Part shown: one piece after another, positions 1 to 7,709 of the stretch | Position numbering within the stretch: the stretch's first letter is position 1 | Layout: each line of letters begins with the position of its first letter | Source: JAEWWD01 sp964440115 | GTDB lineage: Bacteria > Bacillota > Clostridia > Christensenellales > CAG-138 | Assembly (NCBI GenBank): GCA_964440115.1 | Contig: CAYTPV010000005.1 | Location: 124,001-188,000 of the forward strand | Direction: 5' to 3' | Length of the DNA: 64,000 nucleotides | Program-made: the position numbers and the translations under genes | Notes under the pieces: generated by a model | Told to the model about the DNA's origin: nothing | What the model saw: only the letters and a program-made list of their open reading frames with translations | The model's database searches: none

Positions 1-533
1 TCCGGCTTTGTAAGCACCAGCCGCTGCAGCAGTTCCTGATACAGGCCTTCGGCCTGCTGCGGCCACGCGTCGCACGCAGCCTGCGCAAGCTGCGCGGTGG
101 GCAATTGCAGTGAAATATCCAGTATGCGCGCGCGCCTATCCATCAGCCGCAGGGTAGCGAGGTATCCGCCGTCGGGCAGCTGAGTCTGGCGGGTATGAAA
201 CTGCGTCTCGTTACGCAGTACATCGCGGTTTTCGGCGGCACAGGCGGATAGCCGTTCGCGCAGCGAATTGGGCAGCTCGTCTGAAAACAGGGTAAGCGAC
301 TGTTTGCCCTGCTGCGTCACGCGGTATCCGTGCCCGAACGCAAGCGGGATGGCAGCCACATTCCCGTCTTCCTCCAGCTCCGTCAGGCGCGACTGGAAAT
401 CGAAATAATCCATGAGTCCGTTTTCAAAAAAGACGCGGTACAACTGGCTGCGGGTCAGTTCCGTATCCACTTTATCGAGGAAGTAGAGCAGCATCAGCTT
501 TTGGCGTGTATCGCCCTGCGAAAAATAAGCCAT
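1..533 (-). CDS. DUF4364 family winged-helix protein (3' end outside window)
   Basis: The reading frame starts with ATG at 533 and runs off the left edge, so about 177 residues are visible and the stop is missing. The N-terminus (MAYFSQGDTRQKLMLLYFLD, then ELTRSQLYRVFFENGLMDYF) matches the DUF4364 pattern of Clostridia: a small winged-helix-like domain followed by an alpha/beta region. Proteins of this family are thought to be DNA-binding regulators, but their targets are unknown. The gene diverges from the tRNA/6S RNA block that starts at 666. Family call from recognisable N-terminal motifs only. Confidence 0.75.
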   Translation of the reverse strand, partial: MAYFSQGDTRQKLMLLYFLDKVDTELTRSQLYRVFFENGLMDYFDFQSRLTELEEDGNVAAIPLAFGHGYRVTQQGKQSLTLFSDELPNSLRERLSACAAENRDVLRNETQFHTRQTQLPDGGYLATLRLMDRRARILDISLQLPTAQLAQAACDAWPQQAEGLYQELLQRLVLTKP

Positions 534-665
534 CCTATTCACCACCCAACTTAAGTATAGCATATTTGGGGACAGGCATGGAACTTGCCGGGGCAAATTT
601 CCGCTTGCATTTGCAAGCCTTTTATGTATAATAGTATGTGCACCCCAAACGGGGCGCATTGTTTC

Positions 666-742
666 GGGGTTATAGCTCAGCTGGTTAGAGCGCTACGTTG
701 ACATCGTAGAGGTCGTTGGTTCGATTCCAACTAATCCCACCA
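666..742 (+). tRNA. tRNA-Val (anticodon GAC)
   Basis: A complete cloverleaf is visible. The acceptor arm GGGGTTA pairs with TAATCCC with one G-U pair. The anticodon stem CTACG/CGTAG encloses loop TTGACAT, giving anticodon GAC. The T arm contains GGTTCGATTCC, and CCA is encoded at 740-742. It is followed at once by the 6S RNA, so the two are probably co-transcribed and processed. Confidence 0.93.
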
Positions 743-917
743 GTAATCCTATGGTGTACGTCACGTCTCTAGTTATAAACCCACAGAGTGACGTCGGGAG
801 CGCGGTGTTGGCGGGTACGGCCATGCCCGATACGGTCGGGAAGGCCTCAAGCGCCACAGCGCACCCACCTGCCGAGAGGCGGGTGTTATAACGGAGCGAA
901 CGGCACCACGGGATTAG
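743..917 (+). ncRNA. ssrS: 6S RNA (RNA polymerase-binding regulatory RNA)
   Basis: This about 175-nt stretch between two tRNAs folds as one long hairpin. TAATCC near the 5' end pairs with GGATTA at 911-916, TGGTG pairs with CACCA, and further in GTTATAA pairs with TTATAAC. The central part (GGTGTTGG, then GCCATGCCCGATACGG, then TCGGGAAGGCCT) parallels the Escherichia coli 6S sequence around GGTTGGTGAGCATGC and GTCCGAGAAGCCT. 6S RNA mimics an open promoter and sequesters the housekeeping RNA polymerase in stationary phase. I considered SRP RNA, but its GGAAGGAAGCAGC core is absent. Ends are approximate. Confidence 0.8.
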
Positions 918-938
918 TTTGTTCTAAACACCCCGCGT

Positions 939-1012
939 TGCGGAATTGTGTAATGGTAGCACCTACGACTCTGACTCGTATTGTCTAGGTTCGAATCCTA
1001 GTTCCGCAGCCA
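939..1012 (+). tRNA. tRNA-Gln (anticodon CTG), island integration site
   Basis: The acceptor arm TGCGGAA pairs with TTCCGCA. The anticodon stem TACGA/TCGTA encloses loop CTCTGAC, giving anticodon CTG. The T arm is CTAGG-TTCGAAT-CCTAG, the discriminator base is G1009 and CCA is encoded at 1010-1012. The 3' half from the anticodon loop onward (968-1014) is repeated at 12,039-12,085, so the tRNA gene has been rebuilt by the inserted island and remains intact. Confidence 0.93.
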
Positions 1013-1014
1013 AG
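968..1014 (+). repeat. attL-type 47-bp direct repeat (left end of island)
   Basis: This segment covers the anticodon loop through CCA plus AG and is identical over 47 bases to 12,039-12,085. Identity stops right after it (TAAAAACTCC here, AAAAGCCCCT at the right end), as expected at an att core. The tyrosine integrase gene ends 127 bp to the right. Integration into a tRNA 3' end with reconstruction of the tRNA is typical of this integrase family. Confidence 0.9.
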
Positions 1015-1018
1015 TAAA

Positions 1019-1046
1019 AACTCCCTAAATCAGGGGGTTTTTCTTT
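1019..1046 (+). terminator. Intrinsic terminator after tRNA-Gln
   Basis: AACTCCCT pairs with AGGGGGTT around the loop AAATC, followed by a T-rich run (TTTTTCTTTTTTT). Because it lies inside the island boundary, it was supplied by the element. The presumed original host terminator now sits at 12,087-12,113. Confidence 0.8.
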
Positions 1047-1083
1047 TTTTCTTAGCATACTCAGTTGCTCCTGATTTCCTATC

Positions 1084-1103
1084 TGCTAATACTTTTTGCT
1101 AAT
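1084..1103 (+). repeat. Candidate integrase arm site, left (TGCTAAT pair)
   Basis: Two copies of TGCTAAT lie close together (1084-1090 and 1097-1103). The same pair with nearly the same spacing occurs near the other island end at 11,911-11,930. Tyrosine integrases of this type bind short arm repeats next to the core att site, so these are candidates. This is inferred from symmetry only. Confidence 0.4.
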
Positions 1104-1140
1104 ACACAAACTGCATAGTACTGTACAATACAGGCTTCGA

Positions 1141-2334
1141 CTAATCTGCGTCTTTTGAGAAAAAGCATTGCTCAGCAGTTATGGCTGCTCCTTTATCGCT
1201 GTTGATTACTTTGCAATAAATATCTGCTGTAGTGGTAATCGTCGAATGTCCTAGCATGTGTGACACAGTCGGCAATGGCACCTTTTGTTCAATCATGGTC
1301 GTTGCATACGTATGCCTTAAATCATGGAAACGAATGATGGGTAGGCCAAGCTGCTTAAGAAGCTTTTTATGCTGCGTCTGGAGCGTGTGTGGGTTAATAA
1401 AGTGTCCTCGCTCGTTACAGCAAACAAAGTCACTATCCTGATATTCCTTGCCATACTTCAAACGATTAATTTTGTATTGCTTTTGCCGTTCTCTGACAGC
1501 CGCTAAGGTGGTTGATGGGACGAAGAGCACTCTGTCACTCTCTTGTGTTTTAAGCCCCGTGAGGCCCCATTCTGTGCTTCCTAATGGCGGTTCTTTACTG
1601 GACTTCACCACTGTTATCTGGCGTTGGATATGTACTATCCCTTTAGTGAAATCAAAGTCAGAAAAACGCAATCCAAGTACCTCTCCTCGCCGTAGTCCTA
1701 ATGTGACAGCTAAAAGCAACTCCAATTCAATGGGGGACTGTTTTGCCCCAACTAATAAGCATTGTACTTGTTCGCTATTGAGAGTGGCTGCATTATATTT
1801 GGTGTCCTTTGGAAGTTTCACGCCATCGCAAGGATTCTTTGAAATTTGGTTGTCTAATACAGCCTCTTTCAAACACATGGATAATACACGGTGTGCATAA
1901 CGGATTGTTTTTGCACTAGACCCTTCCGATTTCATAGTATTATGTAACAGCATGATATCGCGTCGGGTTAGTTTATCGAGATGTATATTACCAAGACAGG
2001 GAATTATGTGCTTTCGTATGTTGACCTCATAACCCCTTGCTGTAGTAGGCTTTAGCGTAGGCTTATGAATCTCCTCAAACCAACTGTTAATATATGAAGC
2101 AACTGTCTTATTACATTTTGCTTGATATTGACCAAGCTTTATTTGCGCCAGAATTATTTCGCGAGCTTTAGATGCTTCTTTTTCAGTAGGATATCCACTG
2201 TGCCATTTTTGTTTTAGCTTTCCAGTGCAAGGATCGGGTACATACACGACGAATGTCCATGGACTATTTGTCCCGCCGCGTTGGAAGGGTTGACCTTTAT
2301 TGGAACTTGAAGGTCTCTGTGCTTTTTTGCTCAT
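1141..2334 (-). CDS. Tyrosine recombinase / phage-type integrase
   Basis: A 397-aa integrase that should catalyse insertion and excision of the island at tRNA-Gln. From the N-terminus it has an arm-binding-like region (TFVVYVPDPCTGKLKQKW), a SAM-like core-binding domain (VASYINSWFEEI to LMLLHNTM-type helices) and a catalytic domain. The catalytic residues are visible: Arg in GLRRGEVLGL, His-x-x-Arg in HDLRHTYAT, His in MLGHS, and the Tyr nucleophile in ADIYCKV. The start at 2334 is preceded by AGGAGGAAT. The frame is open further upstream to 2499, but that extension overlaps the excisionase gene and looks non-coding. It sits next to attL, reading toward the tRNA. Confidence 0.93.
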   Translation of the reverse strand: MSKKAQRPSSSNKGQPFQRGGTNSPWTFVVYVPDPCTGKLKQKWHSGYPTEKEASKAREIILAQIKLGQYQAKCNKTVASYINSWFEEIHKPTLKPTTARGYEVNIRKHIIPCLGNIHLDKLTRRDIMLLHNTMKSEGSSAKTIRYAHRVLSMCLKEAVLDNQISKNPCDGVKLPKDTKYNAATLNSEQVQCLLVGAKQSPIELELLLAVTLGLRRGEVLGLRFSDFDFTKGIVHIQRQITVVKSSKEPPLGSTEWGLTGLKTQESDRVLFVPSTTLAAVRERQKQYKINRLKYGKEYQDSDFVCCNERGHFINPHTLQTQHKKLLKQLGLPIIRFHDLRHTYATTMIEQKVPLPTVSHMLGHSTITTTADIYCKVINSDKGAAITAEQCFFSKDAD

Positions 2335-2468
2335 CTTAAATTCCTCCTGTTGGGAGCAAGATGAGCCAGACGAACAACATTGTTCTTTTGTCAAGGTTCC
2401 ATATGGGTATTCTATCATCTTGCTGTTTTCCGAGCAACGCATGCCCCCTCTTACTGCTCCATAGGGGT

Positions 2469-2651
2469 TTATATTTGGTGATATGACCCTTGCAACCAAG
2501 CATCAAACACCACCTTTGAAACACGAATACTTGAACCTAGTTTTATCACTGGAAACGGAGGATTTTTCATTAAGTTGTAAGCACAGTTACGACTTATAGC
2601 CAGTTTTGCCTGAATTTCTTTGACGGTATAAACTTCCGAATTATTGACCAT
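2469..2651 (-). CDS. Excisionase-like helix-turn-helix protein
   Basis: A 60-residue protein with the pattern of MerR-type excisionase/HTH proteins: YTVKEIQAKLAISRNCAYNL forms the helix-turn-helix, and the wing IKLGSSIRVSKVVFDAWL ends the domain. GAAAGG lies upstream of the ATG. Small proteins like this bind near att sites and steer the integrase toward excision, or act as regulators. It lies just upstream of the integrase on the same strand, as in many integrative elements. Confidence 0.75.
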   Translation of the reverse strand: MVNNSEVYTVKEIQAKLAISRNCAYNLMKNPPFPVIKLGSSIRVSKVVFDAWLQGSYHQI

Positions 2652-2827
2652 TCATTCTGCCTTTCATATAGAAAAATAAAAAAAACAGCCGGTGATGCGC
2701 ACTAGACTGTCATGTTGGGATGAATTTTTTGTAATAAAAAAAGCGGTTTTTCAACCACTTCTCTGTCATTATATTATGACATGCAGATTAAAACTTAGCT
2801 GTATAATATACCTCTGGTATACGGTGA

Positions 2828-3781
2828 TTATACGGCTATTTGTTTGCTAGAGTTTTTTTCGTTTAGTCGCTCATTGACATGACCGTTTGCAAATTGCCTG
2901 AGTGCTGTTTGCATTTTTCCGCAATAGCATTTAAGCATGCTTTTGGAAATAAGAGTTATCACTCGACCGGATTTTCTGTAACGGTATAACCAGTGTTTCA
3001 TCTGTCCCTTTAGGACTTCATTGTGCAGTTTCCTTAATATTTCCAGAGAATAAATGAAATCTGCATATTTCGTAGTAAAGTCAGCCAGATCTCTTACTCT
3101 TCCATCATAGGATTGAGTTCTTTCAATAACGTAGCGGCTATGGAGCTGCCGTGTTTTTGCTTCGTTCAGGCTTGCAATATGACCAGGTAAACAATCTAGC
3201 ATACTGATAACGCGTTGCACTGATTCCTTTAGCCCCTGACCTCTCCAAGGCCTTTTAAATCGAAATTCAATTCTTGTCTTTGCTAAATCATTGCCACCGC
3301 TCTCCAAATACTTATCATAGATTTCCAAATCTATGTCTCGGCTGAAAACGATGGTATTCCGCGCCCTCAGGTTATCTCCAATAGATCGGAAGCTATTTTT
3401 GGAGTTTACATGAATGGCGAAAAGTTCCTTTAAGTAACAATTGATTTTGTAAAGACTATCGAAAGGAGTAATTGTATCAATGGCGATATCAATACGGTCG
3501 AAATGTGGTTCCGATATACGCAATTCTTCACAAATTGCATTCATTATTTGCTCAAGTTGCTCTACGCAGTTTGCTTCCAATCCATACTTATTGGGATTGA
3601 TTATGTAACGCGCTCGGTTTTTGCGGATATAGAAGTCCTTAACATAAGGTCTGTTCCGAATTTCAAAGTCTGACAATACGGTTTCTTTGGAAGATATCTG
3701 TACTGTGTGCACCATGACTTTAAAAGCAAGTTCGTTTGAGATAGGTAGTTTTGTCAAGTTCAGTCTCCTTAATAATTGCAT
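2828..3781 (-). CDS. Replication initiation protein, Rep_trans-like
   Basis: A protein of up to 317 aa with features of the Rep_trans / replication initiation factor family: a central HFDRIDIAIDT motif, then EIYDKYLES and TRIEFRFKRPW. Such proteins nick or open an origin for rolling-circle replication in plasmids and in elements of the Tn916/ICEBs1 kind. The ATG at 3781 sits one base after AGGAGG, which is too close. A TTG at 3757, seven bases after AAGGAGAC, may be the real start. Four palindromic repeats lie upstream at 3,935-4,079. Together with the integrase this suggests that the excised circle can replicate. Confidence 0.7.
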   Translation of the reverse strand: MQLLRRLNLTKLPISNELAFKVMVHTVQISSKETVLSDFEIRNRPYVKDFYIRKNRARYIINPNKYGLEANCVEQLEQIMNAICEELRISEPHFDRIDIAIDTITPFDSLYKINCYLKELFAIHVNSKNSFRSIGDNLRARNTIVFSRDIDLEIYDKYLESGGNDLAKTRIEFRFKRPWRGQGLKESVQRVISMLDCLPGHIASLNEAKTRQLHSRYVIERTQSYDGRVRDLADFTTKYADFIYSLEILRKLHNEVLKGQMKHWLYRYRKSGRVITLISKSMLKCYCGKMQTALRQFANGHVNERLNEKNSSKQIAV

Positions 3782-3934
3782 CCCTCCTTTTGTTTTTTTG
3801 CCTGTTGCGCATCACATCGGCAGTTTCGAGTATACTCAGCAGCTGGCATGCTGTCAAGCAGGTCGTAGAAATAAATGTCGATGGAAGAAATATCTTACAA
3901 AAGCTTGCTCGCCTAGGTGCAGATGCGAATTTAA

Positions 3935-4079
3935 GTAACCGTTACATAAAATACTGACGCAATTTCTGGCGATATAATGCTGTTTTAGGTAACCGTTACT
4001 AAAATTCATCACTTACCTTTGAATTTACGTAACTGTTACCAGAATACGAATATCCTCATTGAATTTACGTAACCGTTAC
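3935..4079. repeat. Four iterons GTAACCGTTAC
   Basis: Four copies of the near-palindrome GTAAC-C/T-GTTAC lie at 3935-3945, 3989-3999, 4029-4039 and 4069-4079. The starts are 54, 40 and 40 bp apart. Copies 3 and 4 also share the preceding GAATTTAC, and copy 1 has the similar GAATTTAA. They fill the gap between the Rep gene and the 134-aa gene. Possible roles are a Rep-binding origin or an operator for the neighbouring regulators. Confidence 0.75.
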
Positions 4080-4081
4080 GT

Positions 4082-4486
4082 TTATTCGGGTTTGTACTTC
4101 TCCTTTAATTCCAATCGCTTCTCCCTTATTATTTGTTCAGCCTCTCTTGTCGTAAGTTTAAACTGTGATGATAGCTTACCAATCTCTTGCGCCATCGTAA
4201 CAACGTACTGTTTTGCAGTTATTTCATTAAAGATGCTTTCAATCATAAAGTACAACCTGCCTAATTCTGTAAAAACGCATTGCCTTGGCATATGTCTTCT
4301 ATCATTGATAAAGAAGTCGTAATTAGGAATAAGCGATTTATTATCATCAAGAATTCTCATCGCTGTGGAAAAGTAATGCATGTTTTGAATCCCGCGCTTA
4401 TCTTTACCAAAATCCCTCATAGCGTCTTTCATATAATCATCTGGAAATAATGAAGGCCTACCACGCTTTCTAATCGAACCTTCCAT
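4082..4486 (-). CDS. Hypothetical island protein, 134 aa
   Basis: I do not recognise the family. The protein begins MEGSIRKRGRPSLFPDDYMK, a basic start with an RGRP AT-hook-like tract, continues with a helical middle, and ends with a charged helix (TTREAEQIIREKRLELKEKY). The start at 4486 follows GGGGGAGTAACA. An upstream in-frame ATG at 4507 has a poorer site. Its stop is two bases from the nearest iteron. Size, charge and position fit a copy-number or partition regulator of the element, but that is inference. Confidence 0.6.
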   Translation of the reverse strand: MEGSIRKRGRPSLFPDDYMKDAMRDFGKDKRGIQNMHYFSTAMRILDDNKSLIPNYDFFINDRRHMPRQCVFTELGRLYFMIESIFNEITAKQYVVTMAQEIGKLSSQFKLTTREAEQIIREKRLELKEKYKPE

Positions 4487-4650
4487 TGTTACTCCCCCAA
4501 TCATCATTGTATCTCTCGTTTTCGGACTCGCAGCCGCACAATATGAATGGCATTAAAGTACTGTAAGCTTCAAGCAAAGAATGATGGCGTACTTGAAATG
4601 TAAAGTACCCCCTCTAGGGATCTATCTAAATGGACGTATTGGCAATGAGT

Positions 4651-5232
4651 CTATTCTCCATGCTTGGGTTGCCTTTCTCTCTTTGCCCGTATTAACGTGC
4701 TTTTACTTATACCAGTTAGCTCCTCCACTTGCTTGTAGGAGTTAGTTGCCAGTAATGTAAGGGCATGATCAATCTGTGCCCTTCCATAAATCCTCGGCCT
4801 TCCTTCTCTGTAGTCTGGTGATTGCTTTGCAATAGCCTTCCCCTCTTGTGTACGTTCTACGATCATGTCTCTTTCAAACTCTGCAAACGCCAGCAGGACA
4901 GTCCTTATGAGTTTACCAGTCGGAGTGTTATCAATAATCCCAATGTTCAGCACATGTACCCTCACACCCTTATTAATTAGATCAGTAATCAATTCTGACC
5001 CATGGAGAACGCTACGGGCAATTCGATCGAATTTTGTTACGATTATTGTATCACCTTCAGTGAGCTTCGACATTAACTTGTCGAGTTCAGGTCTGCACAG
5101 TTTTGTTCCAGTATAGCTATCAGTGTAAATTACCTGTGCACCGGATTCTCGCAGTACTTGTTCTTGTGCTTCAAGACTATTGCCATCGCGCTCCTGCCCC
5201 TTTGTAGATACTCTCGCATATCCGTAAATCAT
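4651..5232 (-). CDS. Serine recombinase (resolvase/invertase family)
   Basis: A 193-aa small serine recombinase. The N-terminal catalytic domain begins MIYGYARVSTKGQERDGNSL with the nucleophile Ser in ARVST, followed by TKFDRIARS with the active-site Arg residues, and the long E helix (LLAFAEFERDMIVERTQEG). The C-terminal helix-turn-helix ends with YKQVEELTGISKSTLIR. These proteins resolve plasmid dimers or invert DNA at nearby res sites. AAGGAGGAAAAAC precedes the ATG. With Rep and iterons it completes a plasmid-like maintenance set inside the island. A candidate res site lies just upstream. Confidence 0.88.
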   Translation of the reverse strand: MIYGYARVSTKGQERDGNSLEAQEQVLRESGAQVIYTDSYTGTKLCRPELDKLMSKLTEGDTIIVTKFDRIARSVLHGSELITDLINKGVRVHVLNIGIIDNTPTGKLIRTVLLAFAEFERDMIVERTQEGKAIAKQSPDYREGRPRIYGRAQIDHALTLLATNSYKQVEELTGISKSTLIRAKRERQPKHGE

Positions 5233-5248
5233 GTTTTTCCTCCTTGAT

Positions 5249-5333
5249 ATATGACACTAAATAATGACACCGTCCAATGCTAGCATTTTAGCACCCTGTC
5301 ATATTGGTGTCAATACTTATAAGTTGCGACACC
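5249..5333. promoter_or_regulatory. Candidate res site with TGACAC repeats
   Basis: The 85 bp directly upstream of the resolvase gene contain ATGACAC (5251-5257), ATGACACC (5264-5271), the inverted GGTGTCA (5306-5312) and CGACACC (5327-5333). Small serine recombinases usually bind two or three dimer sites in just this position, which also serve as operators. Pattern-based only. Confidence 0.4.
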
Positions 5334-5659
5334 ATTAAGCAAATACCTTTGATCAAATTATTGCTTAGCTCGCATTATTTATCTGGAAATATATGATATA
5401 ATAAAAAATACGTGTCATTCTGGAATATGAAACAATACATATGCTTCAATTAATGGTATTTGAGTATTTCGGGGAGACGATTTTAGTGGCTTTCAGATAT
5501 TGGTATTTGATAATTCGATAGATCCTCCCATAAATATGTTAAAAGCCTTAAACGCATTTAGTGATCACTATACGCAGTTGCCGCATTAAATTACCATAAT
5601 ACTACACTAATTTACTCAGCTGAGGTTATAAACAAGTAATAATACAAGGTGGACGAATA
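5334..5659. other. AT-rich intergenic region before the ATPase gene
   Basis: No gene is visible in these 326 bp. A TATAAT at 5397-5402 is a possible -10 element for the downstream pair of genes, but I see no good -35 at the right distance. AAGGTGG at 5647-5653 is the ribosome binding site of the next gene. Confidence 0.4.
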
Positions 5660-7696
5660 ATGACGATGCAAACAAGTGATAGCAAGCCTAGTGAAAAGCT
5701 CAAAGAAAAGATTCGATCCATAAGCAATCAATTTCTGCAAGAAGCAACGCAATCTCCTACACTATTGGCTGATATGGCTGCGATGGAAAAGTATATGGCG
5801 GAGAGCTATAGTGGACGTATTTTTATTGAGATGTTGCAAAACGCTGATGATTGTATGTCGACTAAAGTGCTCGTCAAACAACTTGGGAGAGATCTCTATT
5901 TCGCAAACGATGGCAGACCTTTTGATGATAATGACCTAATGGCGATTTGCCGCACTGGGGCGAGTTCAAAGCAACGTGGCGTAAATATAGGTTATCGAGG
6001 TGTTGGATTTAAAAGTACAACGTTTCTTTCGGAAGAAATTTTGATTTGGTCATGTGGTGTATGCTTTACGTTTTCAAAAAAGCATTGCGCTAGTTATCTT
6101 AATATTTCGGAAGTCAGTGTCCCAACTGTACGTATCCCGTTTGAAGTTAATTCGCTTGACTCTGTTGAAAAAGAACAGATTAACTTGCTTGATAAAGCAG
6201 GCTATAAAACAGTATTTATATTTAAAAACGCCAGGATGCCTGAATTTGCGTTTGAATTGGACAATATAGAAAATGGATATTTTCTTTTCTTAAATAGCAT
6301 CACCTCATGCATTATTCAAACAAAACAAAATAACTCCCAACGCCTATTTCAGAGAATGCCAATCACAGGGGGTTATGATTTTCTAATTAATGATGAGAGA
6401 AAGGAACAATGGCGAGTCATAAAAAGTGAAAGATCAGCAATTGCATTTAAAACGGAAAACGGTGAAATAGTTGATTGTAGTGCTCATGAAGCAACTTATC
6501 ATAGTTATTTGCCCACTCAGGACAAGGCTCCATTCAAAATAAAAATCAATAGTGATTTCTCAACTGATCCATCTCGGAAGCATTTGATAATTGATGCTTT
6601 CACAGAGAATGCAATAAAAGATGTTTCAAATCAAATTTTTGAATTGCTGCAATCTTTATTTATTGGTGGTGAAATCGCAAATCTTTCAAGAATACTGTTA
6701 ATACTCACTGAACAAATTTCATTTTCTAAGGCCAACTCTATTTTAATCGCATGCCTCAAAGAAAAGATGTTGGGATTAAGGCTTCGATTGATAAACGGAA
6801 GAGATGTACCGATTTGTGAATACAAACTGTTACCAGAATGGCTAGAACCTGCCGAGGTTAGCTTTATTAGAAAGTACAGTCCCTATGTCAGCAAGTACTC
6901 CTTGCCTAATTTAATCTATGATAATATTTTAGGAGTTGATTCGTTTCTTTTAAGCTATTCTACAAATAGATTTTCCAATGAAGACCTAATTCAAATTATT
7001 TCGGATGAAAATTTACGTGCAAAATTAAGCCCAGAAACATATAGAAAGATCCTGGCATATGTAATAAAACAAGAGAAGATCGACTGTCAAATCAATAATA
7101 AGGAGACTGGATTAAAAGAAGCGTTAGTTCCACTCATAAGCGATGAAACAAAGCATATTGCTGTAAAAGGAAATTCTTCCTTAGCTTCAGAAAATGGTCT
7201 CGAAGAATATTTATCAGTGTCAGAATTAAACTGGCTGAAATCTAAGACTGGAATTGGACTTGGAAAGATACAAGAGAAGAGGGAACTCTTACTTGACCAG
7301 AGAGTATCAGTTTCAAGCAAGGTTCCAGTTGTAGCCAAATGGCGGTCTGCGGAACAACAGGCAGTTCAAATTGAAGAATTCTTGGGTAATCGTGCAGTAG
7401 ATGTCAGCAAAAAAAATGTCGGTTATGATATAGAGTCAACAACTCCAGCTGGCGGCAAGCGCTATATTGAAGTGAAATTGCTTCAAAATGATTATTCTGG
7501 GTTTTCTATTACCAACAATGAATACACTTCGGCTCATCAATTCGCCGACGAGTATTTTATATGCCTTATATTTGAGAATAAAGCGATTTATATTCAGAAC
7601 CCATTAAAGAATCTTAGTTTTGAAAAACGAATACGTCAATGGGAATGGCTATGTGAGCAATACAGCGGACAAGAGATCATAATCAATACAAAGTAG
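5660..7696 (+). CDS. Sacsin/GHKL-type ATPase with C-terminal DUF3883 nuclease-like domain
   Basis: A 678-aa two-domain protein. Residues about 35-130 form a GHKL/HATPase fold: IFIEMLQNADDC (N box), FANDGRPFDD and GYRGVGFKSTT (G boxes). This is the arrangement seen in sacsin and Hsp90-like ATPases. Residues about 570-660 match DUF3883: VGYDIEST, then KRYIEVKLL, a D...ExK pattern like PD-(D/E)XK nucleases. Proteins with this pairing occur in prokaryotic defence islands. The next gene starts 13 bp downstream, so the two form an operon. It lies in an integrase-borne AT-rich cargo region. Nuclease activity and a defence role are inferred. Confidence 0.8.
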   Translation: MTMQTSDSKPSEKLKEKIRSISNQFLQEATQSPTLLADMAAMEKYMAESYSGRIFIEMLQNADDCMSTKVLVKQLGRDLYFANDGRPFDDNDLMAICRTGASSKQRGVNIGYRGVGFKSTTFLSEEILIWSCGVCFTFSKKHCASYLNISEVSVPTVRIPFEVNSLDSVEKEQINLLDKAGYKTVFIFKNARMPEFAFELDNIENGYFLFLNSITSCIIQTKQNNSQRLFQRMPITGGYDFLINDERKEQWRVIKSERSAIAFKTENGEIVDCSAHEATYHSYLPTQDKAPFKIKINSDFSTDPSRKHLIIDAFTENAIKDVSNQIFELLQSLFIGGEIANLSRILLILTEQISFSKANSILIACLKEKMLGLRLRLINGRDVPICEYKLLPEWLEPAEVSFIRKYSPYVSKYSLPNLIYDNILGVDSFLLSYSTNRFSNEDLIQIISDENLRAKLSPETYRKILAYVIKQEKIDCQINNKETGLKEALVPLISDETKHIAVKGNSSLASENGLEEYLSVSELNWLKSKTGIGLGKIQEKRELLLDQRVSVSSKVPVVAKWRSAEQQAVQIEEFLGNRAVDVSKKNVGYDIESTTPAGGKRYIEVKLLQNDYSGFSITNNEYTSAHQFADEYFICLIFENKAIYIQNPLKNLSFEKRIRQWEWLCEQYSGQEIIINTK

Positions 7697-7709
7697 GGAG
7701 AGAAAGCAA

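Noticed and set aside
743..917. SRP RNA as an alternative for the structured RNA
   Set aside because: The conserved SRP core GGAAGGAAGCAGC is absent, while the middle part parallels 6S RNA.
788..988. 66-codon open frame on the forward strand
   Set aside because: It lies across the 6S RNA and tRNA-Gln, which explain the sequence.
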